From Daphnia carinata (lineage: Eukaryota > Arthropoda > Branchiopoda > Diplostraca > Daphniidae), in the NCBI RefSeq assembly GCF_022539665.2, contig NC_081333.1, positions 5,082,971 through 5,146,970 of the forward strand: DNA of 64,000 bases, in the 5' to 3' direction. The notes beneath the pieces were generated by a model. It was not told where the DNA came from. It saw only the letters and a program-made list of their open reading frames with translations, and made no database searches. Position 1 is the first letter of the stretch, and every line of letters begins with the position of its first letter. Below, one piece after another: positions 54,580 to 64,000 of the stretch. The translations under genes were made by a program, and so were the position numbers.

Positions 54580-54836
54580 GCACCAAGCTACTACACTGAA
54601 GCTCCAACATACTACACAACAAAATATGCTACTCCCAGCTACTACACCGAGGCAATGAAGTAATGCGCAGCTCCAAGCTACTACCAGACTGAAGCCCCCC
54701 ACTACTACACAACAAGAGCGCCAGAGTACTATGCTACCAGTTACGCCGCTCCCAGTCACTACACCGAGGCTCCAGCTTATTATGCAACAACGTACGCCAC
54801 TCCCAGCTATTACACTGAGCCATCGAAGTATTATTA
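54580..54836 (+). pseudogene. YYTT-repeat cuticle gene, 3' exon
   Basis: The plus strand reads APSYYTEAPTYYTTKYATPSYYTE-like units in one frame, with a single TAA after EAMK (about 54660), and ends PSYYTEPSKYY at a TAA (54834-54836). It is the best preserved YYTT copy and the only one on the plus strand. The 5' exon is not found upstream. Confidence 0.7.
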
Positions 54837-55288
54837 ATCGTGAAAATTGCGCTATCCGTCAAGCTCGATGACGGAAGAATTAGATCTTGTTTTATTATTT
54901 GCTGCCCTCGTTACCAAGTTAGTATTTCCCTGCCATATATTTACGCATTAACTAGTCGTTCCATACAAATGTGGTTTATAAATGGAATCTCAAATACAGC
55001 TATAATGCCCTTAACAAATCCATTTGTTTTTATTCTTTATCCTATCCAGCAAAAAAAAGACGAGACAATTTTGGTATGAGTTTTAAAGCAGTACATTTTC
55101 TAAAACCAAACTGTGAATACGTACAAACAACATTCACACACACATACACACACACACATCATTCGCAACAAGAATTTTGACTAGATTACTGATAACAAAG
55201 ATATACACATTTGCACGCACACATTCACACAGACATGCACACAATTTTGGGAATACACGCTTCTTCTAATTTAGGGTAAAGGGGAATT
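54837..55288. repeat. Noncoding DNA with CA-rich microsatellites
   Basis: CA-rich runs at 55134-55160 and 55203-55243, with no gene. Confidence 0.7.
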
Positions 55289-55903
55289 TCATGTACTGGA
55301 ACGTTTCTCGTCAGGAAGAGTTCCTGGAGTATCTTCTTCCCGCTTAGGCTTACCCTTCAAGTCCTTTGGCCTTTCTCGAGATGGTAACTGGCGCATTAAA
55401 TTTTTAGACTTTCCATCCTTGAAACGCTTCTCGACAGGGAGAGTTGCTGGGCCCTCCTCTGTCCTCTTACGCTTAGCCACTGGTTTGTCCAGTACCACCG
55501 TATGATTGGCAGTTCTTTGGGAAAGACCGGGAGCTTTAGTCTTAGCCACTCGTTCGGACGCTACCACCGTAGAACTGACAGGTGCCTGTGAAAGAATAGG
55601 AGCTTTAGTCTTAGCCAAATTTGTATGGATACTTAGTTTTTGCTCAGCCTTGGTCTCAGCCAATAGTCTTTGCTGAGTCCGCTTCCTCTTTGACTCCAAC
55701 TCGTTTTTCTCTTCCGCTGATTGTATCCGTGTCATCCGAACGGGTGGTTGAGGACTTATTTCCTGGTGTCTTTCCTCCACCGATTGAATTGCTGATATAT
55801 AGGTTAACTGCTTAAGCTTAGCCATCAAGTCATTAAGCAATTTCCCAGGTGTTAACGTGCACATCATATCGGGTTCTGGTAATGGCAAATCAAGTAGGGC
55901 CAT
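55289..55903 (-). CDS. Basic repeat-containing protein of unknown function (204 aa)
   Basis: An intact frame with Met at 55903. The N-terminus (LLDLPLPEPDMM) may be a short amphipathic motif. A charged helical middle follows, then two diverged internal repeats: LAKTKAPILSQ / VAKTKAPGLSQ and EEGPATLPVEKRF / EEDTPGTLPDEKRS. It is Lys/Arg-rich, so nuclear or nucleic-acid binding is possible, but that is inference. No neighbour suggests a role. The intact frame and duplicated segments make it more than a chance ORF. Confidence 0.5.
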   Translation of the reverse strand: MALLDLPLPEPDMMCTLTPGKLLNDLMAKLKQLTYISAIQSVEERHQEISPQPPVRMTRIQSAEEKNELESKRKRTQQRLLAETKAEQKLSIHTNLAKTKAPILSQAPVSSTVVASERVAKTKAPGLSQRTANHTVVLDKPVAKRKRTEEGPATLPVEKRFKDGKSKNLMRQLPSRERPKDLKGKPKREEDTPGTLPDEKRSST

Positions 55904-56465
55904 TTTCCTGTTAGCTTGCGAATAGGTAGTTCAGGTAGTTTAGAATTTGAGTAGAATATGGTGAGTAGGAGAGGTCTGCCTAGCTATTTGTTAGATAGTT
56001 CAGCAATTAAACTTTGCTACTTTAAAAACTCGGGTAGACGATTGTAGGTAATGCATTCCGCATGGCGCGCAGGCCATACGCGACTGTTCATCCTTGAGAA
56101 GGCCAATAAACCCTTGCCCGTGCAGTCTGTACACCATCCGGCGACTTTAATTTAAATTCGGTCGTAGTCCGCCTTGGCTCGGCTCTCCCGCGACTCGCTT
56201 CCCCGTCAATAGGGGGTGGGATGGCCTGCATGAGCAAGCAGGCCACCATTTGGGCAATTTACACTCAAGAACGCATTGCAGACCAGGCAAAGCCTGGATT
56301 GGGCATGCTGCAGCCAGTCTCACCTGAAGCGCACAGATTCGTCTTGAGACTAGCTCCATTGCCGCAGCATTAATGCTGCGTCCTAGGCCCATACCTTGGG
56401 AAAAAGAAAAAAATTTTTTTTTTTAATTGCTCATTGGAATTTAGTCTACTTAAAATGTAGGCTGA
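55904..56465. other. No gene seen
   Basis: GC-richer than its surroundings around 56080-56390 (GGCGCGCAGGCC), which may be an unrecognised repeat. Confidence 0.4.
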
Positions 56466-56997
56466 ATGGCGGCTAATACTTCCCGTTTGGTAAGACAGCT
56501 GTTCCAAATAACGCTACACCAAAGAGGGAAGGCACTGCAACAACAACAGGCACTGCAACAACACGCACTTGAACAAGACGCACTTCAACAACACGCACTT
56601 CAACAACACGCGCTGCAACAACACACACTGCAACAACAGGCACTGCAACAGCAACAGACCTTACGGCATCAACAAATTGCGACGCACCAGAATGGCTAAC
56701 CGGGGTCGACCGGAATTTCACCCAGTTACCACTATACTGCCAATATACAGCCTTGGAGCTCAGGGGTAATATTCTAATCGTCATTTTTAAAACTACATTT
56801 AATTTAAAAATGTGTCTTGTTTCATAATTCAGGGATCGTACTGAGCCATGTATGACTACGATGCCGATGACAACGGCGAAGTTTCCTTCCGCGATGGCGA
56901 TGTTATCGTCGATTGCCAACCGATTGATAAGGGATGGATGATGGGCACAGGCTGATCCGGAATGGTACCGGCAAACTACATCGAAACCGTCAAGTAA
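56466..56997 (+). pseudogene. Lasp: Lasp-like SH3 pseudogene
   Basis: The exon 56833-56997, after an acceptor (AATTCAG), encodes an SH3 domain: [42 protein letters not shown]. This resembles the C-terminal SH3 of Lasp/nebulin-family actin-binding proteins. Two in-frame TGA codons (56842-56844 and 56953-56955) stand where CGA arginine codons would fit. Upstream, 56466-56700 is a Gln/His/Ala minisatellite frame (ALQQHALQQ) that may belong to a linker exon. A short intron remains, so this is not a retrocopy. Confidence 0.6.
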
Positions 56998-57639
56998 TGT
57001 TTTCGTTCTTATTTGTCCTTACCCCTGATCCTTTGGTTCACTATTTTCTTTCCTCCTTGTGTCGGAATCCCTAGAAACCATCGTCTATCCTGCATGCAAT
57101 ACATTCATTTTTTGGTTCGTTTTCGAACATTTTCGAACACATTCAAGCCAATCTGATATATATTCATCGACCAAAATAAATGAAACCTCTCAAACTCGAT
57201 GCGAATTATACGCTACCATTGACGATTGGTCGAATGATTTCAGGCGGCGACAATGCCGCTCGTAAAGCTTTTACAAGCTTTTCAACTGGATAGCTCTCGA
57301 CTTAATGGTTACAAAACTTCTTTACAGCAGCAAGGCAAAATCGTAACTACGTCTTCCTTTTTTTTGCCTTTCTGGTACTATACATCTAAATCACGAAGTG
57401 GTATTCGTTCGGCAAATAAAGATTATCTAGAAAAGATCCCTATGAATTACACAAATTGATTATCTAATACCTGTTTCACAGAAGGAGCAGATTTTCCGCG
57501 GCTTACAATTCGAGACAAATTTCACCTGCCGAACAAATGAATTTCAGCAGTTAAGTCGCCAATAGCATCAACGGTATGGGAAACTCGACGAAAATCCATT
57601 TCAACGATTCCCCGTTGTTATCCAATACTAATGAGAACG
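56998..57639. other. No gene recognised
   Basis: Short frames at 57059-57265 and 57253-57459 lack domains. Confidence 0.4.
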
Positions 57640-58052
57640 CGTTCTAGAGCAAGGAGCGGTTGGTGTTCTTGAAACAGGTTCCTCGAAACGCCTTCGTCAT
57701 TATGGGCTTGATTGTCTCAACTATAGGCATCGTGGGGCTTGTGGCCAATGAGACAGTTCTTTTCATCTTTTCGAGGTGCAATTGCGCCTTTTCAATTTGC
57801 AGATTGTGTTTCAAAACACTTAAGCGTTCGGTAGGCAACGAAATAATCATAGGATTCTAGCTTGTTGATGTTTAATTGCAGATTCAAAAGGCTATTAAGA
57901 TCTCATCCAGCAAATACGTTCATCATTAATTTCCGATTCCGTTACCATCAGATTGGCAACATAGGGTGCCAGAAATCCACAGATGCTGGCAACGCATTTT
58001 GTGACGCTCATCATAATTCCGGAATTTCATTTGGCTATCATCAGGCTGTTAA
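57640..58052 (-). pseudogene. Possible transporter (MFS/SLC17-like) fragment
   Basis: On the minus strand at about 58050-57910 a frame reads GIMMSVTKCVASICGFLAPYVANLM, broken here by a stop before it, which resembles a late transmembrane segment of SLC17-type anion transporters. The next 250 bp also code hydrophobic segments on the plus strand (FVIMGLIVSTIGIVGLVAN). The strand and family assignment is weak. The copia LTR begins directly at 58053. Confidence 0.3.
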
Positions 58053-58264
58053 TGTTGCAATATTAAATTGAATACTATAATTCACTTTGCAACAACTGAG
58101 TTTTGTATTTCCACGTGATGCTCCCTTTAGGTCACTCACTCATCAAAAACAGTACAGCCACACACGCTTAAAGGAAAAGGGATAAAAAGAACACAGTAAC
58201 ATCACTCTAGGTGTTGCTAAACGGCAACCTTGAGGTTTGCATAAAACATCGCAATATTTCAATA
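58053..58264 (-). repeat. 3' LTR of the copia element
   Basis: Begins TGTTGCAATATT and ends GCAATATTTCAATA on the plus strand; about 212 bp. The purine run GAGTGGGGA (minus strand) beside it is the polypurine tract. The terminal CA/TG on the inner side is decayed. Confidence 0.7.
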
Positions 58265-58271
58265 TCCCCAC

Positions 58272-58716
58272 TCAAACCGAACATGGAAGAACTTGAATCT
58301 TGCTCCGCATTTCCCGAAAAATAGGACCTCCTAAGGGCTTAGTGAGAAGATCTGCCAGTTGAAACTTTGTGTTGACATAATCCACATTTACGGATCGTTC
58401 TTGGAACTGCTGGCGAATAAAATGATACTTCACATCAATGTGTTTCGTCCGACGATGAAATTCCGGATTGTGTACTAACTTGATAGCACCCTGATAGTCA
58501 CAGTAGAGAGTCGATGGACCAGTTTGTTCACATCCAACACTTGCAAGTAGTCGACGCATCCATATCAATTCCTTTGTTGACTCGCACATGGCTACAAATT
58601 CCGCCTCCGTTGTCGAAAGAGAGATACACTGTTGTTTGCGACTGGCCCAGGATACAGGACCTCCATTGAGCACAAGGAGATAACCAGATATGGAACGCCT
58701 AGTGTCCACGTTGCCA
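58272..58716 (-). pseudogene. pol: RNase H of the copia element
   Basis: DTRRSISGYLLVLNGGPVSW, TTEAEFVAMCE, LYCDYQGAIKL and RTKHIDVKYHF are copia RNase H motifs with the acidic residues present, ending near ADLLTKPLGG. The frame is cut at 58716 by the TIR element, with the first part at 61749 onward. Confidence 0.9.
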
Positions 58717-59240
58717 CCCTAGCAGAAATTCAGAGGGCAAAAACCCCTCCAAGACTGGTATTTCGGACTCGTCTAGAGTCCTAGACCGGTCCAGCGGGCG
58801 GGTATTTGGACCCCTTGTTTGCAGCCATAACAGCCTCCTAGACTGGTATCGAGGACGGTAAAAAAAAAAACAAAAAAAAAACGGTGAGCCTCTTAAGTTA
58901 GAGCCAAAAGCCGTTCCCATACCCGGCCGTTAGACTCAGCCGGGGCTCATCTTCTGTACTCGTCCCAATACTCGTATTCATGTCCGTTATGGGACTATTG
59001 TTTGATTTTTTAAATGCATTTTACTCCCTACATAAAATTGTTACAGTTTCAGAAAAAAAAATGACTGCAGAATAACACAAATTTCTTTATATTTAACATG
59101 AAGTCACTGATAAAACCAGTTCGTCCTGGCAACATACCAACACGGCACAAAGACTAGAAAGGCGCAATGTGGCCAACACGGCATGGCGAGGACACAGAAA
59201 AAAAACATCATTTAAGACATTTAGACAAGAAATTTGTAAC

Positions 59241-60862
59241 TTATTTGATGGGTTTTTTGAAATCTCTTATGTTCTTTTCCAAGGCAGCAATTTTGGACTG
59301 CAGTTCGGCCTCGTAAATAGTACTAGGTACTGGCGCTTCAAAAGTTGGCTGGTTGCGCGAAGACCTAGCTGCCTGAGCTTCAACGGGTGTTATGCTTCTT
59401 TCTTCGCGGTATTTTTCTCCACTTTTCTTTCTGCACGTCTTTATCTGTTCCAATAAACAGTCAATCTCAATATTTTCTTCGTTTTTTTGTCGCGCCTTTG
59501 CGTTCGCAACGACTAAAATAAAAAGAAGGAAAATTAATTAATGAAATACAATGTAGCATTTCCATATACCTCCTAGAACTGAAATGCGGTTCATAAATAT
59601 TGAGAGACCAGGCCGTCTATCGTCGCCGCGAGGAACTGCCTTCCACTGAAGTTTTTCGGCCAGCTGAGAAGAAATGAGAAAATTAAAACTATCTCTCAGG
59701 ACTTTGCCTACAAGTGGATTTGCAGATATGTTTCTTACCGTTGTTTGTGAAGATGGAGGCACGTCATCATCCGACAAATATTGAAATTCTATACTGTTTG
59801 CGCTGCTGTGGCCCTTTGGTTCGCCACTCTTGCTACCTGAATTGTAAAATAGTTTAGAATTTTTAAGTTTGAAAATATCTTAATGTAATTACTTTGAATA
59901 ATGTTGATGACGGAACTTGTTCTGGTTGCCGTAACAACTGTAGGCGGACTGGTGTCTTCACTGTCATCACCGTACCTCTTCCTTTTTTGTGAGACACGTT
60001 TTCCTTACCCCCAAGTTCTTTCACAATCGGAAATGAAAGCCTCGGCTAAAGGACGACCAGCAGCTGCCTCTTTGACAACATGCTTTGCTGTCGTAAAACT
60101 CACTGCAATAACAACATGAAAATTAATTTTAGAGATTACAATATAATTGCACGTAAAGTAAGTGAAACTTACCAGGCTTGTTCTCTGGATTCATAATATT
60201 ATAAACATCGTATTCCAGCCAAGTATTGAATGGGTGGTGAAATCTTTTAAATGTCCCCCCCCCCAACACGCAGGATTCAAATTGCCTTCTGATGTAGTAC
60301 ATGGTGGGTATAGCAAAAACTTGTGGTCCGTTGATAACCAGTAACAGGGCACAAACCTGTAGAGACATAATGGATTGTTGTCACAGCCCTTTCTAAGGTT
60401 TGTACGATAAAGAATGAAGGCTCTTTGTATTTGGAAGGCTTGGTCTTTTCAGTATTTTCCTGTATCGTAACATATCTTCCACACCATTCACAAAATGGTC
60501 TTCCTTCCTGAGGGATAAACATTTAGAACCACAGAAAATGTTTAATAATAATATAGAACATTGAAGAAAAAGTATACCTGAATGTTTCTTGCAACGTGTG
60601 ACTGCTGAATTATGTCGTGGTTAGTATGTAATACGTTATCGTCAACTACACGATCCATGGTGGCAGTAATCTTTTGAACTTGCTCAAAGCTTTGCAGTAG
60701 TAATGTTAAATTTGCACTACGAATGCAAAAGACTGCACTAGACGTAGAATATTAAATAAGAAATCCAACCTGAGTGTAATTTAGCGTTTCAGAACAGTAA
60801 CAATAACGTGAGTCTCTGTCGAAGAACTTCAAGCATTTCTGTGAAATACGTACAAATTTCAT
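59241..60862 (-). CDS. Seven-exon gene of unknown function inside the TIR element
   Basis: Exons with consensus GT-AG introns (about 50-70 bp where both borders are clear): 60770-60862 (MKFVRISQKCLKFFDRDS, Cys-rich), about 60578-60738, about 60409-60507 (FCEWCGRYVTIQ), 60173-60356, 59893-60102 (AKHVVKEAAAGRPLAEAF), 59570-59837 (KSGEPKGHSS; LSDDDVPPSS) and 59241-59512 with a coiled-coil end (LQSKIAALEKNIRDF) and a stop. The segment VLRDSFNFLISSQLAEKLQW recalls the DUF4806 family of arthropod TE-associated proteins. A C10 run in exon 4 and a TAA in exon 5 may break it. It could be a captured host gene or an element-encoded accessory protein. Confidence 0.55.
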
Positions 60863-61748
60863 ACGGACAGCATGGGCGTTGCCAGTTTTCCAATTTCGGG
60901 TTTTTTATATAAGTGCCATGTATGGGGAAACCATTTTCTGTTGTATTCACAGTTACTTTTAAATTATTTTCAATTCTTTTAGTAAGGTTATTTGATTGCT
61001 AAGCTAGAATTCTGCATGTCCACGTACAAAGAAAAAAAAGGAATGAAAGTTAGGTATTGATTTTCCCTTGCATGCCTGTTAGACGTAATCGATTTCCTCC
61101 AAAGCAGACGACAACAATTCTGTTGTCTGAAAGGCCAGGTTGATGCTAAACAATATTGGATCATGCCTGAATGCGCAAACCGGAAAACGTTATTAAAATT
61201 GTACCAATCTTATTCCGCATTTATAATTTATTTATTAACTAGAGAAGATTAGTCAAGATACAAGTCAGTGTATTTGAAGCCTCCAAAAGTGATAATAAAG
61301 CTCCTCAACGGTGTAAAAACATTGAAGCAAAAAAATTGTAAGAACATAGGCCAGTGAAAAAACGAGTCTAATACTGGTTTTTTGTATCCACATCAATCCC
61401 AATTTTTGCAGAAAATTCTGAGGACATATTAGGCACGTATTAGACATAACAAAGGCCAGTATTAGACGAGTATAATACTCGTACCACGGGCTGTAGCGCT
61501 CGACTTTCGTGCTAGCGTACAAGAGACCAGTAAAAAATGAGCCCAACATTGGTACCAGGGACTTAAGCGCTTCGCTTCTTTTTTGCGTCCATAATACCGG
61601 ATTTGTACTAAGCTAGTACCAGACCACGAACCGAAAGTACTTAAGGAAGTTGATTCCGTATTCAGTACGCAAACTTGACCAAAAAAATGAGTCAAAATTA
61701 GAGTATCGCGGACGCAGACCCCATCTGGACACCAAGTTTCTGCTAGGG
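60863..61748. other. Noncoding right part of the TIR element
   Basis: Upstream side of the seven-exon gene. Contains repeated AGTATTAGACGAG / CTAATACTGG words near 61360-61480. The frame 61265-61549 is hydrophobic and AT-driven and is probably not a gene. Confidence 0.55.
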
Positions 61749-63711
61749 CAGCATAGTCAGCATCTGAGTAGATGGTCAGGCGATTCGACTCATTCGTACC
61801 TCTGTCACCTCTGTAGACAATTCCATAGTTATAGGTTCCACGTAGATAAGCCATAATCCTTTTTACTGCATTCCAATGGGCTTTCTTCGGATTTTGACAA
61901 AATTGGGCAACCTGCCCCACAGCAAATGCTATGTCAGGACGAGTGCATACCATAATAAACATCAAACTCCCCACTGCTTCTTGATATAACTGTTGATCGG
62001 CGCAAACCGTTTCACCATCATTGCCTTCCGATGAGAGGATTGTGTAGGGATCGGCCGGTACGACTTTTGAGTCACAGTTTTCCATCTTGAAGTGTTTCAG
62101 GATTCTCTTGATGTAATGAGGCTGGCTAAGTTGGATTGTTTGTTGAATCCTGTTTTGTTTGATAGAGATGCCAACAAAGCAATCGACTTCTCCTGATGTG
62201 ATTTCGAAGTGTTTGTTAAGTTGTCTGACTACTTCATTCAGTAGAGCTCGGTGTGTACCGCAGAGCAGTCCATCATCAACCCAGAGTGTAAGGATCATTT
62301 CAGATTCACCTTGGCCTTGAAAATAGACGCAAGGATCCGCTGAACTCTTGATAAATCCAAAGGTTTTAAGAAATTGATCAAATTTTTCGTTCCATGAACG
62401 AGAGGCTTGTTTTAAACCATAAATACTCTTTAGCAAATGACAGACATCACTTGGCCTACTTGTGTCTCCGAAACCCTCGGGTTGCTCCATGTACAGTTCT
62501 TCCTTGAGGTCACCGTGAAGAAAAGCCGTCTTCACATCAAGTTGAAGGATTTCAAGATTTTTTGCTGCTGCAATAGAAATTACCATCCGAAGTGACTCAT
62601 GGCGAACCACAGGAGCATAAGTCTCATTGTAGTCAATGCCCTTTTTCTGGGAGAAACCTTTGGCAACCAAGCGTGCCTTGAAACGTTGGATTTGTCCATC
62701 CGTAGAGTACTTTACTTTGTACACCCATTTGTTCTTGATTGGCTTCCTCTCTGGTGGTAGGCTGGTCATCCTCCAGGTGTTGTTGATTTTTAGTGAGTTG
62801 AGTTCTTCCTGCATTGCAATTTTCCATTGATTTGCTTGAGGGCCGTTCATTGCTTCTTCGTACGTTTGTGGTTCATCAAGGACGTGTGGGACATGCTGAT
62901 CAAAACTTAGAAAATTTGTATCTTCTATGAGTCTTTGTGGTTTTTTGATGATCCGTGTAGATTGATGTGTTCTAGTTTCGTTGTCTGGTGTATCAGTACT
63001 TTCAAAGCCATGAAAAGGTTCTTCGTGTTCATTGGCATCTTCTGTTGTTTCAGCACTATCAAGAGTCTCCCCAGGCAGAGAGTTGAACTCGTCGGCACGT
63101 CCAGTGGACACTTGCAAATCCCCGCCCACTTCAAACTCAACTGGGGTGACTGGATCGCTAAAACTCTCAGTACCGCTTCTTTGTTTTGAACTCAATTGTT
63201 CGTCAAATCGTACATCTCGTCCGATCTTAACTTTACGATTAACTGGATCCCACAAGCGAAAGCCTTTTTGCGTATCTGCATAACCAACAAAACAACACTT
63301 GAGACTCTTGGATTCAAACTTGGAACGTTCTTCTTTGGGCACATGTAAATATGCATCACATCCAAAAACTCTAAGATGGGAGAGATCCGGTTTGCTGTTG
63401 AACCAATGTTCATAAGGTGTCTTGTTAGGAGTAGCTTTAGATGGGACACGGTTGAGAACATAATTGGCGCAATTGACTGCTTCAGCCCACATTTTTCGTG
63501 GCAAATTACATGTCAGCAACATGCTTCTAGCAGATTCAACTATTGTCCGATTCTCTCTCTCCGAGACTCCGTTTTGTTCCGGTGTTCTTGCAATGCTGGT
63601 CTCATGCCGAATTCCATTTTCTTTAAGCCAGGTATCAAGCTCTTGACTCATATACTCTCCACCATTATCGGAGCGAAATGTCACGACAGGATAGCCAGTA
63701 AGAGTCTTCAT
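61749..63711 (-). pseudogene. pol: Integrase core and RT of the copia element
   Basis: From the joint at 63711: the second integrase Asp (RSDNGGEY), the Glu in NGVSERENRT, and the copia integrase end (HLRVFGCDAY). An acidic linker follows, then RT with KARLVAKGFSQ, LQLDVKTAFLHG, IYGLKQASRSW and the catalytic LWVDDGLL. It ends at 61749 in IYSDADYA, where the TIR element interrupts; the trailing frame to 61462 belongs to that element. The first catalytic Asp and HHCC finger of integrase are absent. Confidence 0.9.
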
Positions 63712-64000
63712 TCGGGTATATGAAGCTTTTCTCCAACAATCTTCTTCACGATGGCCTGACTTGTGACCATTCTTTTTGCAGAAGCCACATGGCTTTCTTT
63801 GATCTCCATTTTCAGGCTTGTTGTAAGATTTGTTTCCCTTAAAACTTGATTTTTCCTTCTGGTTTCGCGAGAAAAGAGCTGAATCACTTTTGTCAGCCGT
63901 TCCGAGTTCTTGAAACTGATGAAGAGTATCTTCCGCTTGAAGTCTTGATGTTAATAATGCAACTGTTTTCTTGTTGCTTTCAACATTGTTCCATGCAGAA
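63712..64000 (-). pseudogene. gag: gag C-terminus of the copia element, fused to integrase
   Basis: The frame is open to the window edge: a gag-like helix (VALLTSRLQAEDTLHQF), a basic linker and a Cys/His knuckle (CGFCKKNGHKSGHREEDC, with four extra residues before the last part). It runs in frame directly into the integrase core, with the protease and integrase N-terminus missing. Confidence 0.8.

Larger units (their letters stand above)
58717..61748 (-). mobile_element. TIR DNA element (CACTA-like) carrying a multi-exon gene
   Basis: 12-bp inverted ends CCCTAGCAGAAA (58717-58728) and its complement (61737-61748) are flanked by CA on both sides (58715-58716 and 61749-61750). Removing the element and one CA leaves the copia frame continuous. 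Subterminal DNA at both ends repeats AGACTGGTA or ACCAGTATTA-like words. Short duplication plus subterminal repeats suggest a CACTA/EnSpm relative, though the termini are CCCTAG rather than CACTA. No transposase is recognised, so it is probably non-autonomous. Confidence 0.7.
58053..64000 (-). mobile_element. Copia-type LTR retrotransposon, right end outside the window
   Basis: Copia domain order (gag, integrase, RT, RNase H) on the minus strand, with a 3' LTR at 58053-58264. A 3-kb TIR element splits it at the RT/RNase H border (58717-61748). The protease and the integrase N-terminus are missing between gag and integrase, so the copy was a deletion derivative before the second insertion. Confidence 0.9.

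Noticed and set aside
53641-54759. Minus-strand frames resembling membrane proteins
   Set aside because: No family, no splice signals, overlapping frames equally long.
57660-58071. Opsin-like reading (NAFVIMGL, then RSHPANTFIIN) on the plus strand
   Set aside because: Only two short hydrophobic stretches fit and the second fails after a few residues; the minus-strand transporter reading is at least as good.
59665-59735. 31-bp intron (GTAAGAA...TTGTAG) in the TIR-element gene
   Set aside because: Too short for splicing, and the frame reads through it.
61265-61549. 94-aa hydrophobic frame in the TIR element
   Set aside because: AT-driven, no domain, overlaps subterminal repeats.

Overview
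The window looks like arthropod nuclear DNA, most likely a water flea (Daphnia-like crustacean). The reasons are cuticle-protein fragments (an RR-type chitin-binding protein and tyrosine-rich YYTT-repeat proteins), fragments resembling mind bomb and Lasp, very small GT-AG introns (about 50-80 bp), and a pile of nested gypsy, DIRS and copia retroelements. I saw nothing bacterial: no operons, CRISPR arrays or rRNA. The species call is inference.

Layout. (1) 1-19015: a gypsy-type LTR element (E, minus strand) whose pol gene is split by a second, env-bearing gypsy element (A, 811-12765, minus strand, 4-bp target duplication CTAG). A carries gag, pol and env, plus a long leader ORF before gag and a 177-codon ORF between pol and env. 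(2) 19016-23439: broken host DNA with a YYTT cuticle fragment, a mind bomb-like pseudogene and a diverged duplication around a YYTT first coding exon. (3) 23440-51909: one ancient A-related element (B) blown apart by later insertions. Its outer LTR ends are still flanked by the same ATAT duplication 28 kb apart. Nested inside are a DIRS element in the env gene (24609-29363), a pol-less LTR element (29451-33251) holding two solo LTRs, an unassigned insert with a compact intron-containing gene (36141-37664), a Mag-like gypsy (C, 37665-42152, plus strand) and a very young gypsy (D, 42812-49575, plus strand, LTRs identical by eye). (4) 51910-58052: host DNA with decayed cuticle genes on both strands, an unknown basic ORF, a Lasp-like SH3 pseudogene and a possible transporter fragment. 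(5) 58053-64000: a copia element (minus strand, running off the window) interrupted by a 3-kb TIR element (58717-61748) that carries a seven-exon gene.

How it works together: almost nothing here is a functioning host gene. The region records insertion layers that can be ordered by target duplications and empty sites. The most unusual content is the A/B family, which has two extra reading frames beyond gag-pol-env. Next come the intron-containing genes at 36577-37453 and 59241-60862, and the apparent link between the pol-less element and D (same primer-binding core, same ATAT duplication). All family names come from motifs read by eye; no database was searched.
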